Shown here: in pieces, positions 35,463-43,023 of the stretch
How the letters are laid out: each line of letters starts with the position of its first letter
How positions within the stretch are numbered: position 1 is the stretch's first letter
Source of the DNA: Pseudodesulfovibrio sp. 5S69
GTDB taxonomy: Bacteria > Desulfobacterota > Desulfovibrionia > Desulfovibrionales > Desulfovibrionaceae
DNA length: 64,000 nucleotides
Direction of reading: 5' to 3'
Assembly (NCBI RefSeq): GCF_037094465.1
Contig: NZ_CP146609.1
Coordinates: 1,675,501 to 1,739,500 of the forward strand
Notes under the pieces: generated by a model
The model's database searches: none
What the model saw: only the letters and a program-made list of their open reading frames with translations
What the model was told of the DNA's origin: nothing
Translations under genes and position numbers: made by a program

Positions 35463-36900
35463 CGGTGCCTCCCTTGCCGGTGATGACTTCGAGGATCACG
35501 CGGGCCTTGTTGTTGCATTCGTTCCATTCCGCTTCGGGGTCGGAGTCGTAGACGATGCCGCCGCCGGCCTGCCAATAGCACTGGCCGTCGCGGATCCACA
35601 TGGAGCGGATGGTGATGCCGGTGTCCAGGGAGACGACGTCGTCGTCCAGGCCCAGCCAGCCGATGCAGCCGCCGTAGGGGCCGCGTTCCTGGGGCTCCAC
35701 GTCGGCGATGATTTCCATGGCCCGGATCTTGGGCGCGCCGGACAGGGTGCCCGCCGGGAAGGTGGCCTGGAGCACGTCGATGGCGTCCAGCCCGTCCTTG
35801 AGTTCGCCCCGGACGTAGGAGGTCAGGTGCATGACGTGGGAGAACCGCTCCACGTTCATGAATTTCTCCACGGTCACGGTGCCGGGCTTGGAGATGCGGC
35901 CGAGGTCGTTGCGGCCCAGGTCCACGAGCATGACGTGCTCGGCCCGCTCCTTGGGATCGGCCAGCAGGTCGGCTTCCAGGCGGTTGTCTTCCGCTTCAGT
36001 GTCGCCGCGCCACCGGGTTCCGGCGATGGGCCGGACTTCCAACTGGCCCGCCGCGCTGCGGGCCATCATCTCGGGGGAGGAGCCGAGCAGGGTGGTGTTG
36101 CGGGTCTTGCCCATGGTCGGGCAGTCCGGGAACTTCATGTAGAACAGAAACGGCGACGGGTTGGCCTGCCGGAGCCTGCGGTAGATCTTGAACGGTTCGT
36201 CGGACAGGGGCACCGAGAAGCGGATGGACGGGACCACCTGGATGCACTCGCCCTCACTGATGAGCTCCTTGCAGCGCTCCACCGTGGCCATGTGCGCCTC
36301 CTTGCCGGGGAAGACCGTGGGGGCCCCCGCCTCCGGGGCGTTCAGGTCCGCGCCCCACTGAACCGGGGCGGGCCGTGGGGTCGCGCCTTCGTCCAGGCTC
36401 AGGTAGCAGCAGGAGTGGCGCAGGTGGTCGAAGAGGACCAGTTGGCCGGGCAGGATGAGGCAGGCCTCGGCGTCCTCGGGTTTGCACACGTCCTTGAGCT
36501 TGCGCTCGAACATGCCGGCCGTGCCGTAGCCGAAGTAGCCGTACAGGCCGCGCGTCAGGCCGGGCAGCCCGTCCCTGGGGTTGCCGCCCGTGGTGCGCTG
36601 TTCGATGGTCAGATTTTTAAGGACGGCCTTGAGGCCGGGGAGGTAATCCAGGCCCTCCAGTTCCTTGAGCGGGGCCAGGCGGTCGTCGCCCACGTCCACC
36701 ACCAGCTTGCCGTCCACGGGGTGGAGCATGAGCCTGTAGTCGAAGGCGATGAGGGAGTAGCGGCCGAGCCGCCCGTCCACCTCGGCGGATTCCAGGAGAA
36801 TGCCGGGCTGGTCGCCCACCAGTCCCATGTACAGGGAGATGGTGGTCTGCACGTCGGCAGGCAACCATTTGCCGTGCTGCGTGAGGGTGATTTTCTGCAT
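35443..36900 (-). CDS. trpE: Anthranilate synthase component I
   Basis: A 485-residue chorismate-using enzyme. The N-terminal regulatory segment contains LLESAEVDGRLGRYSLIAFD, with LLES being the usual Trp feedback-binding motif. The catalytic domain has the GTRWRGDTEAEDN, MLVDLGRNDLGRIS and TFPAGTLSGAPKIRAMEII motifs. It is the first gene of the trp half of the supraoperon. AAGGA sits just before the ATG. It lies 164 nt beyond a terminator that follows tyrA, which appears to control its transcription. Confidence 0.96.
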   Translation of the reverse strand: MQKITLTQHGKWLPADVQTTISLYMGLVGDQPGILLESAEVDGRLGRYSLIAFDYRLMLHPVDGKLVVDVGDDRLAPLKELEGLDYLPGLKAVLKNLTIEQRTTGGNPRDGLPGLTRGLYGYFGYGTAGMFERKLKDVCKPEDAEACLILPGQLVLFDHLRHSCCYLSLDEGATPRPAPVQWGADLNAPEAGAPTVFPGKEAHMATVERCKELISEGECIQVVPSIRFSVPLSDEPFKIYRRLRQANPSPFLFYMKFPDCPTMGKTRNTTLLGSSPEMMARSAAGQLEVRPIAGTRWRGDTEAEDNRLEADLLADPKERAEHVMLVDLGRNDLGRISKPGTVTVEKFMNVERFSHVMHLTSYVRGELKDGLDAIDVLQATFPAGTLSGAPKIRAMEIIADVEPQERGPYGGCIGWLGLDDDVVSLDTGITIRSMWIRDGQCYWQAGGGIVYDSDPEAEWNECNNKARVILEVITGKGGTDVFADR

Positions 36901-37063
36901 TGTCTATCCTTCGCAACGCGTGCGTGCGGGGCATGAACCGGCGCACAACCGCGTTCGCTGAAAACGTGTTATTAATGATATGGCCGGGGTATAACCTGCC
37001 ATCCCTTGATCTTCTTGCGGTTTTCCGATTTCTTTCACGTACCGTTCATCCGAGTTCTCCTTG

Positions 37064-37099
37064 AAAAAATGAAGCCGCACCCTGGGTCGGGGTGCGGCT
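37064..37099 (-). terminator. Attenuator terminator between tyrA and trpE
   Basis: On the minus strand AGCCGCACCC (37099-37090) pairs with GGGTGCGGCT (37082-37073) around a 7-nt loop, then TCA and six T (37069-37064). It stands between genes of one pathway, 46 nt after the tyrA stop, and has a competing upstream arm at 37135-37144. Confidence 0.85.
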
Positions 37100-37175
37100 C
37101 CGGTTACTGGTGTAATCGTGTGCCGGGCTCAAGCGCCGCACCCCATTAATATGATTCTTCGTTACGCCACCACCA
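37089..37175 (-). promoter_or_regulatory. Candidate Trp attenuator using the tyrA C-terminus as leader
   Basis: Three consecutive TGG codons of tyrA lie at 37175-37167, and the stop codon is at 37148-37146. Segment A, GGGGTGCGGC (37144-37135), begins one base after the stop. Segment A is a perfect 10-bp complement of segment B (GCCGCACCCC, 37098-37089), which is also the 5' arm of the terminator. Pairing A:B and terminator B:C exclude one another. A ribosome stalled at the Trp codons leaves A free, while one at the stop codon covers A. The pairing is seen in sequence; the regulation is inferred. Confidence 0.75.
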
Positions 37176-37916
37176 CTGGGCCCGGTCGGCCAGCAATTCG
37201 AGGTCGCCGCCCGCGGCCAGGCTGAGGTAGGACATGAATTTGCGGCTGACTTCCTGCAGGAACGGGTTGGCTTCGGAGATGATCTCGAACAGCTCGGTGT
37301 CCTGGGTGAGCATCTTGGCCGCGGAATCGAGCCTGCGCCGGAAGGAAGGGGTGACGAACTCCCGGATGCCGTCCACGTCGCGGGCGGCGGCCAGGAAGGC
37401 AACGGTGGAGGTGTAGTTCAGCCCCTGGATGTAGGCCATGGCCCGGTCGTGCTCCGCGGGAGTGGAGTCGAAGCAGGTGTAGCCGCAGCGGGTGAACAGG
37501 TCGGCGACCGATGCGGCCGCGTCCGCGTCCCGGTCGCGGCCGGGCATGACCGCCACCTTGGGTTCGAACCCTTCGGGGATGACCGCGCCGAACAGGGGGT
37601 GGGTGCCGACCACCGGCCCTTCGTAGCGCCTGAGCATGGCCTTGACGGGCATGACCTTCACCGAGCCCACGTCGCACAGGATGGTCGGTGCGGCGAGGTG
37701 GGGCGCCATGCGGTCGAGCACGGCGGCCATGGCCGTGACCGGCACGCTGAGCAGGAGCAGGTCGCAGCCGGACAGCGCGGCGCGCACATCCTCGTCCGAG
37801 GACTTGCGGCCCAGCCCGGTCACGGTCAGGCCGAGTCCGGCGAAGTCCGCCGAGAAGCGGCTGCCCATCTGCCCGTCCGCACCCACGATGGTGATGTGGT
37901 CGATTCCCTTTGTCAT
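37146..37916 (-). CDS. tyrA: Prephenate dehydrogenase (TyrA), Trp-rich C-terminus
   Basis: A 256-residue NAD(P)-dependent oxidative decarboxylase of prephenate for Tyr synthesis. The Rossmann motif is ITIVGADGQMGSRF (about residues 8-21; the usual GxGxxG appears as GADGQMG). The substrate-region VGTHPLFGAV and the catalytic-type HDRAMAYIQGLNY follow. No chorismate mutase or ACT domain is fused. The C-terminus reads AQWWWRNEESY and lies just before a terminator. It sits 20 nt after aroA, as in other aromatic clusters of this group. Confidence 0.92.
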   Translation of the reverse strand: MTKGIDHITIVGADGQMGSRFSADFAGLGLTVTGLGRKSSDEDVRAALSGCDLLLLSVPVTAMAAVLDRMAPHLAAPTILCDVGSVKVMPVKAMLRRYEGPVVGTHPLFGAVIPEGFEPKVAVMPGRDRDADAAASVADLFTRCGYTCFDSTPAEHDRAMAYIQGLNYTSTVAFLAAARDVDGIREFVTPSFRRRLDSAAKMLTQDTELFEIISEANPFLQEVSRKFMSYLSLAAGGDLELLADRAQWWWRNEESY

Positions 37917-37936
37917 GATTTTCCGGTTCGTTCCGT

Positions 37937-39277
37937 TTAGCCGGTGATCTTCTTCCACTCTTTGAAGAAGTCCGGGAATGATTTGCCCACGCAAGCCGGA
38001 TTGTCAAGCGAGACCTTGATCCCGGCCAGCTCGAACAGGGACATGGACATGGCCATGCGGTGGTCGTTGTAGGTCATGAAGTCCACCTCGCGGCCGCGCG
38101 GCAGGGGGGCCGGACGGATGATCAGCGAGTCGTCGGTGGTCTCGGTCTCGCACCCTGTGCGGGCCACTTCCGTGGCGCAGGCGGCCAGCCGGTCGGTCTC
38201 CTTGACGCGCAGATGGGCCACGTTCCCGATGGTCGTCGGAGTGGCGGCGAAGGCGGCCACGGCGGCCACGGTGGGCACCAGGTCCGGGCAGCGGCCCATG
38301 TCCACCTCAATGCCGCGCAGCCTGCCCGGCTCCACCAGGATGCCGTCGAAATTGACCTTGATGGAGGCCCCCATCTGGCTGAGGATGTCCATGATCGCCC
38401 GGTCGCCCTGGAGCGAATCGGCGGCCAGCCCCTTGAGCAGCACCGGGCGTTCGCCCACGGCCCCGGCGGCCAGGAAATAACTGGCGTTGGACCAGTCGCC
38501 CTCGACCTGGTACCCGGTGTTCTCGTAGCCGGTGGGCCGGACGATGAAGCGGACCTTGCCGGGGGTCACGCTCTTGATCGAGCGCCAGGGCACGGCCTTC
38601 CAGTCGCGCCCCTCGCGGACCTCCACGGTGAAGCCCGCCTTGAAGTCCTCCATGATCCGCAGGGTCAGGGCCGCGTACGGCCAGGATACGGCCTTTTTGC
38701 CGGTCACGGTGATGGTGATCTCGTGGTCGGCCATGGGCGCACCCAGGAGCAGGCCGGACAGATACTGGCTGCTCTCCTCCAGGGTGATCTCCACCTCTTT
38801 GCCCTTGAACCCCCCGGCGGTCATGACGAAGGGCAAAAAACCCGCCTCGCCCTCGAAGTCGAATTTGGTTCCCAGGCCGGACAGGGCGGTGGTCAGCTCG
38901 GCCATGGGGCGTTCGTGCATGCGCGGCGCACCGTGCACCCGGAAGGTCCCCCGGCCCGCTGCGGCCACGGCGGTCATCAACCGGCAGGTGGTCCCGGACT
39001 CGTGCATGAACAGCTCGTGCGGGGCCTCGTCCTTGTGCTTGCCGTCCGCGTTGCCCCCCTTGGGCCCGTCCTCCATGCCCCTGACCACGAGTTTGCCGTC
39101 CTTCTCCTCGATGGACGCGCCGCAGGCGGTCAGGCAGCCCCGTGTGCGGGTGATGTCGTCGGAGTCGAGGACCGAGGATATCTCGGACACCCCCTTGGCC
39201 AGGGCGGCCGCGATCAGGGTGCGGTGGGACAGTGACTTGCTGGCCGGGACGTTGACGATGATCGGGTCCTTGGTCAT
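37937..39277 (-). CDS. aroA: 3-phosphoshikimate 1-carboxyvinyltransferase (EPSP synthase)
   Basis: A 446-residue enzyme that joins shikimate 3-phosphate with PEP. Typical motifs are the N-terminal PASKSLSHRTLIAAALA (residues 11-27), the SGTTCRLM segment (usually GNAGTxxR, here ESGTTCRLM), and RVKETDRLAACATEV and YNDHRMAMSMSL. A charged insert of about 17 residues (GPKGGNADGKHKDEA) interrupts the early part. The start codon overlaps the pheA stop as ATGA, so the two are coupled. Confidence 0.93.
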   Translation of the reverse strand: MTKDPIIVNVPASKSLSHRTLIAAALAKGVSEISSVLDSDDITRTRGCLTACGASIEEKDGKLVVRGMEDGPKGGNADGKHKDEAPHELFMHESGTTCRLMTAVAAAGRGTFRVHGAPRMHERPMAELTTALSGLGTKFDFEGEAGFLPFVMTAGGFKGKEVEITLEESSQYLSGLLLGAPMADHEITITVTGKKAVSWPYAALTLRIMEDFKAGFTVEVREGRDWKAVPWRSIKSVTPGKVRFIVRPTGYENTGYQVEGDWSNASYFLAAGAVGERPVLLKGLAADSLQGDRAIMDILSQMGASIKVNFDGILVEPGRLRGIEVDMGRCPDLVPTVAAVAAFAATPTTIGNVAHLRVKETDRLAACATEVARTGCETETTDDSLIIRPAPLPRGREVDFMTYNDHRMAMSMSLFELAGIKVSLDNPACVGKSFPDFFKEWKKITG

Positions 39278-40377
39278 TGCAGTTCCTCCTGGGTGGGGTA
39301 GGTGCCGAGCACCCGCAGGGTCAGGCACTGGTGGCGGATGTCTTCCAGCACGTCCTCGTACCGGCCGCCGCCCAGGTCGCAGGCCAGGTCGGCGAAAAAG
39401 ACGTATTTCCACTTCTCGCCCCGGAAGGGACGGGATTCGAGCTTGGTCACGTTGATGCCCTGGTGGGCCAAGGTGGTCAGCACGCGGGCCAGCGCGCCCG
39501 GCCGGTTGGGCGTGGTGAACAGGATCGAGGTCTTGTCGCGTTTGTCCTCCTGGGACGGGGACGCGCCGATGATCACGAAGCGGGTCCAGTTGTCCGGCAG
39601 GTCCTCGATGGATTCGGCCAGCACGTTCATGCCGTGCATGTCCGCCAGCTTGCGGTGGCCGATGACCGCGGCGGCCTTCTTGTTCGCCACCACCTCGGCG
39701 GCCTCGGCCGTGGACTCCATGGGGATGGTCGGCACGTCGCGCAGGTGGGCGTGCAGCCAGTCGCGGCATTGGCCCAGCGGCTGCGGGTGGGAGTAGATAA
39801 CCTCCACGTCCTCCACCTTGTCGGCGTGCGAGATGAGGCAATGGCTGATGCGGCTGAAGACCTCGGCCTGGATGTAGACCTTGTACCTCATGAACAGGTC
39901 CACCACCTGGCCCACGGTTCCCTCGATGGAGTTCTCCAGCGGGATGACCCCCAGCTCTGCCCCTTCCTCGGCCACAGCCCGGAATATCTCCTCGAAATTC
40001 CCCTTGGGCGTCAGCGAGGCGGACGAGCCCATGTGCTCGATGGCCGCGAAATAGGAAAAGGTGCCCTCGGGGCCGAGGTAGACCACGCGCTCGGGTCGCT
40101 GCAGGTGGCGCGACGAGCTCATGATTTCGCGGTAGATGGTCCGCAGGTGCTTGTCCGGCAGCGGGCCGGGCGAGGAACCCGCGATCTTGTCCATGACCTC
40201 CTGCTCTCGGAACGGCTTGTAGATGGCCTCGCCCTTGGCCGCCTTGTACCGGCCCACGCTTAAGGAAACCTCGGCCCGCTGGTTGAGCAGGTCCACGATC
40301 CGCTTGTCCAGCGCGTCGATGGAATCCCGCAGCTCCGCGAGATCGGGGATGTCGTTCTGGTCTTTCATGTCAGCCAT
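39274..40377 (-). CDS. pheA: Bifunctional chorismate mutase/prephenate dehydratase (P-protein)
   Basis: A 367-residue enzyme for Phe synthesis. Residues 10-90 are the AroQ chorismate mutase helix bundle (LRDSIDALDKRIVDLLNQRAEV). Residues 97-275 are the dehydratase (VVYLGPEGTFSYFAA, LGVIPLENSIEGTVG, and the catalytic-type NWTRFVIIG). Residues 285-367 are an ACT domain with the Phe-binding ESRP motif, so feedback inhibition by Phe is expected. It overlaps aroA by 4 bases. A 303-bp gap with two inverted repeat-A copies separates it from the preceding gene. Confidence 0.96.
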   Translation of the reverse strand: MADMKDQNDIPDLAELRDSIDALDKRIVDLLNQRAEVSLSVGRYKAAKGEAIYKPFREQEVMDKIAGSSPGPLPDKHLRTIYREIMSSSRHLQRPERVVYLGPEGTFSYFAAIEHMGSSASLTPKGNFEEIFRAVAEEGAELGVIPLENSIEGTVGQVVDLFMRYKVYIQAEVFSRISHCLISHADKVEDVEVIYSHPQPLGQCRDWLHAHLRDVPTIPMESTAEAAEVVANKKAAAVIGHRKLADMHGMNVLAESIEDLPDNWTRFVIIGASPSQEDKRDKTSILFTTPNRPGALARVLTTLAHQGINVTKLESRPFRGEKWKYVFFADLACDLGGGRYEDVLEDIRHQCLTLRVLGTYPTQEELQ

Positions 40378-40393
40378 ATTGTCTCCAGGGAAA

Positions 40394-40480
40394 GCCTCCG
40401 GCGGCGCCTCTCCGGCGGGGCGTCTCCGACGGCCGGGAACCCTTTGAAAAGGGTTCCCGGACCCTCCTAAATTTTTTGTC
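40394..40480 (+). repeat. Intergenic repeat family A, copy 6
   Basis: GCCTCCGGCGGCGCCTCTCC, then the hairpin GGGAACCCTTT-GA-AAAGGGTTCCC, then CCTCCTAAATTTTTTGTCGC. It faces copy 7 (40569-40680) within the same 303-bp gap between DHQ synthase II and pheA. Confidence 0.78.
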
Positions 40481-40568
40481 GCGCCTCCGGCGGGGCCGTT
40501 TGAGCGCGGTGGTTTTCGCTCATCTTAATAATGTCATGCTTCATTGGACAGTTTTTCTCAACCCCCAC

Positions 40569-40680
40569 CCCGCGAAGCGGCATAAAAAGTTTAGGAAGGG
40601 AAAGGGGATGGAGTCCGGGGAAGGGAAAGGGAAAGCCCTTTTCAAAGGGTTTCCTTTCCCTTCCCGGAGCGCCAAAGGCG
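40569..40680 (-). repeat. Intergenic repeat family A, copy 7 (full length)
   Basis: Read on the minus strand it begins directly at the DHQ synthase stop codon, forms a hairpin of AAACCCTTT/AAAGGGCTTT with long flanks, and ends CTTCCTAAACTTTTTATGCCG followed by CTTCGCGGGG. Copies 6 and 7 have their AAACTTTTT ends towards each other. Confidence 0.8.
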
Positions 40681-41664
40681 CTACCCTTCCTTGATGTCTT
40701 CCTTGATGCGCATGCCGAAGTGGCGTCCGGCCTCGTCGGTGCGCACGAGGATCTTGTCCCCGACCTTGAGGGTGACCACGGACACGGGCTCGCCCTTGTC
40801 CGAGACCACGCGGATGGTTTCGGCGTTCTGCAGGAACACCTGGCCGGTCTTCACCCCGCTCGCGGTCTTGACCTCGGCGGTGATCAGCAGCATGGGCCGG
40901 ACCTCGACCTTGACGCGGCCCACGGTGGCCAGGGAGGTGGCCCCGTCCGCGCCCACGATGAGCACGTCTGTGCCCGCGGAGAGTTCTTCGAGATAGGTGG
41001 TCTTGTCGCCGGGCATCTGGGCGTAGGCGTGGACCGCGCCCGCGTTGACCCGGAAGGGGCGGGCGGCCACGTACGGATTCGATTCGGTCTCGGCGTGGAC
41101 CAGGAAGGAGAAGGCGCTGGAGTTGCCGATGAGCATGCCCTGGCCGCGTTTGAGCATGGAGATGGTGTCCACGCAGACGCGGTGGCCCAGGCCGGTGGGT
41201 TCGATGGCGGTGACGGTGGCGGTCGAAAGTTCCATGGTTCCCTGGGAGAGTTTGAGTTCGGCGACGATCCGCTTCAGGTCGGCGGCCCCTTCGGGCAGGA
41301 CCACGATGGTGTCGCAGCCCCGCTCCAGGATGCCCGCGGCGAGCAGGGCCCGGTCCAATGATTCGCACTCCAGGGCCAGGCTGTCCACCTGGGCCAGGAT
41401 GTTCTCGACCGGAATGATCTCCCAGCCCTTCTTGAGGACCACGTCCTTGCCCGCCTGGATGGCCTTGACGGCCACGTCTTCGTCGGCTTTCTTGGCCAGC
41501 TCGACCACGGGCATGTCCTCGGGGGTGATGACGGTCACGCGGCCGAGCGCCCGGACGGAATCGGCCTGATCCTTCTCGACCATGACGGCGTCCACGCCGG
41601 ATTCCAGGGCCAGGGTGACCAGGGTCTTGTCGAAGGGCACGGATTTGAAGATGACTTTTTTCAT
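40681..41664 (-). CDS. 3-dehydroquinate synthase II
   Basis: A 327-residue archaeal-type enzyme that turns ADH (2-amino-3,7-dideoxyheptulosonate) into 3-dehydroquinate with NAD+. It resembles the MJ1249 family, not AroB: KGWEIIPVENILAQ, VEVRPMLLITAE, GMLIGNSSAFSFLVHAETE and YVAARPFRVNAGAVHAY are characteristic. Its partner, ADH synthase, lies 10 nt upstream. This pair bypasses DAHP synthase and AroB. Length is within the usual bacterial range for the family. Confidence 0.93.
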   Translation of the reverse strand: MKKVIFKSVPFDKTLVTLALESGVDAVMVEKDQADSVRALGRVTVITPEDMPVVELAKKADEDVAVKAIQAGKDVVLKKGWEIIPVENILAQVDSLALECESLDRALLAAGILERGCDTIVVLPEGAADLKRIVAELKLSQGTMELSTATVTAIEPTGLGHRVCVDTISMLKRGQGMLIGNSSAFSFLVHAETESNPYVAARPFRVNAGAVHAYAQMPGDKTTYLEELSAGTDVLIVGADGATSLATVGRVKVEVRPMLLITAEVKTASGVKTGQVFLQNAETIRVVSDKGEPVSVVTLKVGDKILVRTDEAGRHFGMRIKEDIKEG

Positions 41665-41674
41665 GGCGGTTCCG

Positions 41675-42472
41675 CTATGCGTTGAGGTGGTTGAGGGCGG
41701 CTTCGACGGATTCGTCGCCGTGGACGATCATGTTCAGGGCCTGCACCAGGCGGGTGGGATTCTCGTGCTGGAAGACGTTGCGGCCCACGGACAGGCCCGC
41801 GCCGCCCGCCTCCAGGGAGTCGTGCACCATCTGGAGGAACGCCTCGGTGCTGTCGAGCTTAGGGCCGCCCGCGATGACCACCGGGATGCAGCAGGCGTCG
41901 CACACGTGGGCGAAGGTCTCCTTGTCGCCGGTGTAGTTGACCTTGACCACGTCCGCGCCCAGTTCGGTGCCCACGCGGGCGCAGTGGGCCACGATCTCGG
42001 GGTCGTACTCGTTCTTCACCTTGGGGCCGCGGGCGTAGACCATGGCCAGGAGCGGGATGCCCCAGTTGGCCGCCTCGGAGGACATTTTGCCGAAATCGTT
42101 GAGCATGGATGCCTCGGTCTCGTCGCCGAGGTTGCAGTGGATGGATACGGCGTCAGCGCCCAGGCGGATGGCGTCCTCCACGGAGGCGACCAGGGACTTG
42201 GCGTTGGGGAAGGGGGAAAGAGTGGTGGAGGCGGACAGGTGGACGATGAGCCCGATGTCCTTGCCCTGGGCGCGGTGGCCGCAACGGACCAGCCCCTTGT
42301 GCTCGATGACGGCGTTGGCTCCGCCGTCCACGACCCGGCCCACGGCCTCGCGCATGTCGACCAGTCCGTCGATGGGGCCGACGGTCACGCCGTGGTCCAT
42401 GGGGACCACGATGGTCCGGCCTGTGTTGCGGTTGAAGATGCGCTCCAACCTGATGGCTTTACCGATGTGCAT
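41675..42472 (-). CDS. 2-amino-3,7-dideoxy-D-threo-hept-6-ulosonate synthase (ADH synthase)
   Basis: A 265-residue class I aldolase of the MJ0400/FbaB-like family. It condenses aspartate semialdehyde with a 6-deoxy-5-ketofructose phosphate to start the alternative shikimate route. Motifs are [11 protein letters not shown] (catalytic Asp near residue 27), the Tyr in [10 protein letters not shown], and the Schiff-base Lys in VVKVNYTGD. It is the first structural gene of the supraoperon and starts about 60 nt after an attenuator-type terminator. AAAGGAGAG precedes the ATG. A fructose-bisphosphate aldolase role is the main alternative, but the adjacent DHQ synthase II argues for ADH synthase. Confidence 0.92.
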   Translation of the reverse strand: MHIGKAIRLERIFNRNTGRTIVVPMDHGVTVGPIDGLVDMREAVGRVVDGGANAVIEHKGLVRCGHRAQGKDIGLIVHLSASTTLSPFPNAKSLVASVEDAIRLGADAVSIHCNLGDETEASMLNDFGKMSSEAANWGIPLLAMVYARGPKVKNEYDPEIVAHCARVGTELGADVVKVNYTGDKETFAHVCDACCIPVVIAGGPKLDSTEAFLQMVHDSLEAGGAGLSVGRNVFQHENPTRLVQALNMIVHGDESVEAALNHLNA

Positions 42473-42530
42473 GTTCTCTCTCCTTTGAAGTTGTTTGCCC
42501 CAAGGAGCCGGCGGGAGGCCGGCGGCCGGT

Positions 42531-42568
42531 AAAAAAACAAGGGCCGCCGGCTTTCGCCCGCGGCCCTT
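42531..42568 (-). terminator. Attenuator terminator ahead of ADH synthase
   Basis: On the minus strand AAGGGCCGC pairs with GCGGCCCTT around GGGCGAAAGCCG, which itself contains GGC-GAAA-GCC, then G and seven T (42537-42531). It lies between the leader-peptide stop (42605) and the first enzyme gene (42472). Confidence 0.9.
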
Positions 42569-42604
42569 GAAGAAGTTCTTGCTTACGTGTGATCCACCAT
42601 CCGG

Positions 42605-42700
42605 TTACACGCCACCTCTTCCAAGCCCGCGGGCATGGCTAAACCAATACCAAAAATAAAAGTTGGAAAAGTATGCGTTGGAAACGGTGGTGGAGTTCAT
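42605..42700 (-). CDS. Aromatic amino-acid leader peptide of the aro-trp supraoperon
   Basis: A 31-codon ORF too short for normal gene calling. It begins MNSTTVSNA, and residues 10-20 read YFSNFYFWYWF: three Tyr, four Phe and two Trp in 11 residues. The tail is SHARGLGRGGV and the stop is TAA at 42607-42605. Codons 23-25 (GCC CGC GGG) include GCCCGCGG (42634-42627), a perfect complement of CCGCGGGC in the 5' arm of the downstream terminator. This is the layout of a ribosome-stalling attenuator responsive to Phe, Tyr and Trp. No Shine-Dalgarno is seen; the predicted transcript starts at or next to the ATG, so it may be leaderless. Confidence 0.85.
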   Translation of the reverse strand: MNSTTVSNAYFSNFYFWYWFSHARGLGRGGV

Positions 42701-42708
42701 GGGAAATA

Positions 42709-42737
42709 GAGCTACACCCTCAAGGGGCAACTGTCAA
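42709..42737 (-). promoter_or_regulatory. Probable promoter of the aromatic supraoperon
   Basis: On the minus strand a perfect TTGACA (42737-42732) is followed after 17 nt by TAGCTC (42714-42709), a weak -10. The predicted start is near 42702, next to the leader-peptide ATG at 42700. A separate TATAAT at 42785-42780 has no good -35 and is an alternative. Confidence 0.5.
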
Positions 42738-42817
42738 CTAAAACTTTTGTCACGATTCCGAGGAGATAGCGTGTATTACATTATATTCTTGCGACCGGCG
42801 GTCACTTTTTGTCGGTT

Positions 42818-42846
42818 TTGACAATTTTTTACATATTGACAATTTT
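42818..42846 (+). promoter_or_regulatory. Tandem TTGACAATTTT boxes upstream of amtB
   Basis: Two identical 11-bp boxes (42818-42828 and 42836-42846) lie 18 bp apart, about 115-140 bp before the sigma-54 promoter, in a strongly A/T-rich stretch. The distance suits an enhancer site for a nitrogen activator, but the boxes do not match the classical NtrC site. Confidence 0.35.
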
Positions 42847-42957
42847 GAGGTAATTTTCACCCTGCAAAAATGTACTTTATCACAAAAATGAAAAAATATG
42901 GTCACTAAAAAACGGGCGAAAAGCCGGATTTTACGCCAATAGCAATAAAAACCGTGA

Positions 42958-42974
42958 TTGGCACGACTCTTGAT
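42958..42974 (+). promoter_or_regulatory. Sigma-54 promoter of amtB-glnK
   Basis: TTGGCACGACTCTTGAT matches the -24/-12 consensus (TGGCAC-N5-TTGC) except that the final C is A. The predicted start is about 40 nt before the amtB ATG. This fits nitrogen control of amtB-glnK. Confidence 0.75.
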
Positions 42975-43023
42975 AAGAGAGGGGCAGGTTAGAAACGCAT
43001 TCCATTCAAAGAGGAGTATTGCA

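Noticed and set aside
36901..37063. A tiny ORF after the trp attenuator (AAGGAG then ATG AAC GGT ACG TGA), with an open frame containing one Trp codon after the TGA
   Set aside because: Only four codons before the stop. Reading TGA through as selenocysteine or Trp would need support I do not see. The Trp codons in tyrA explain the terminator better.
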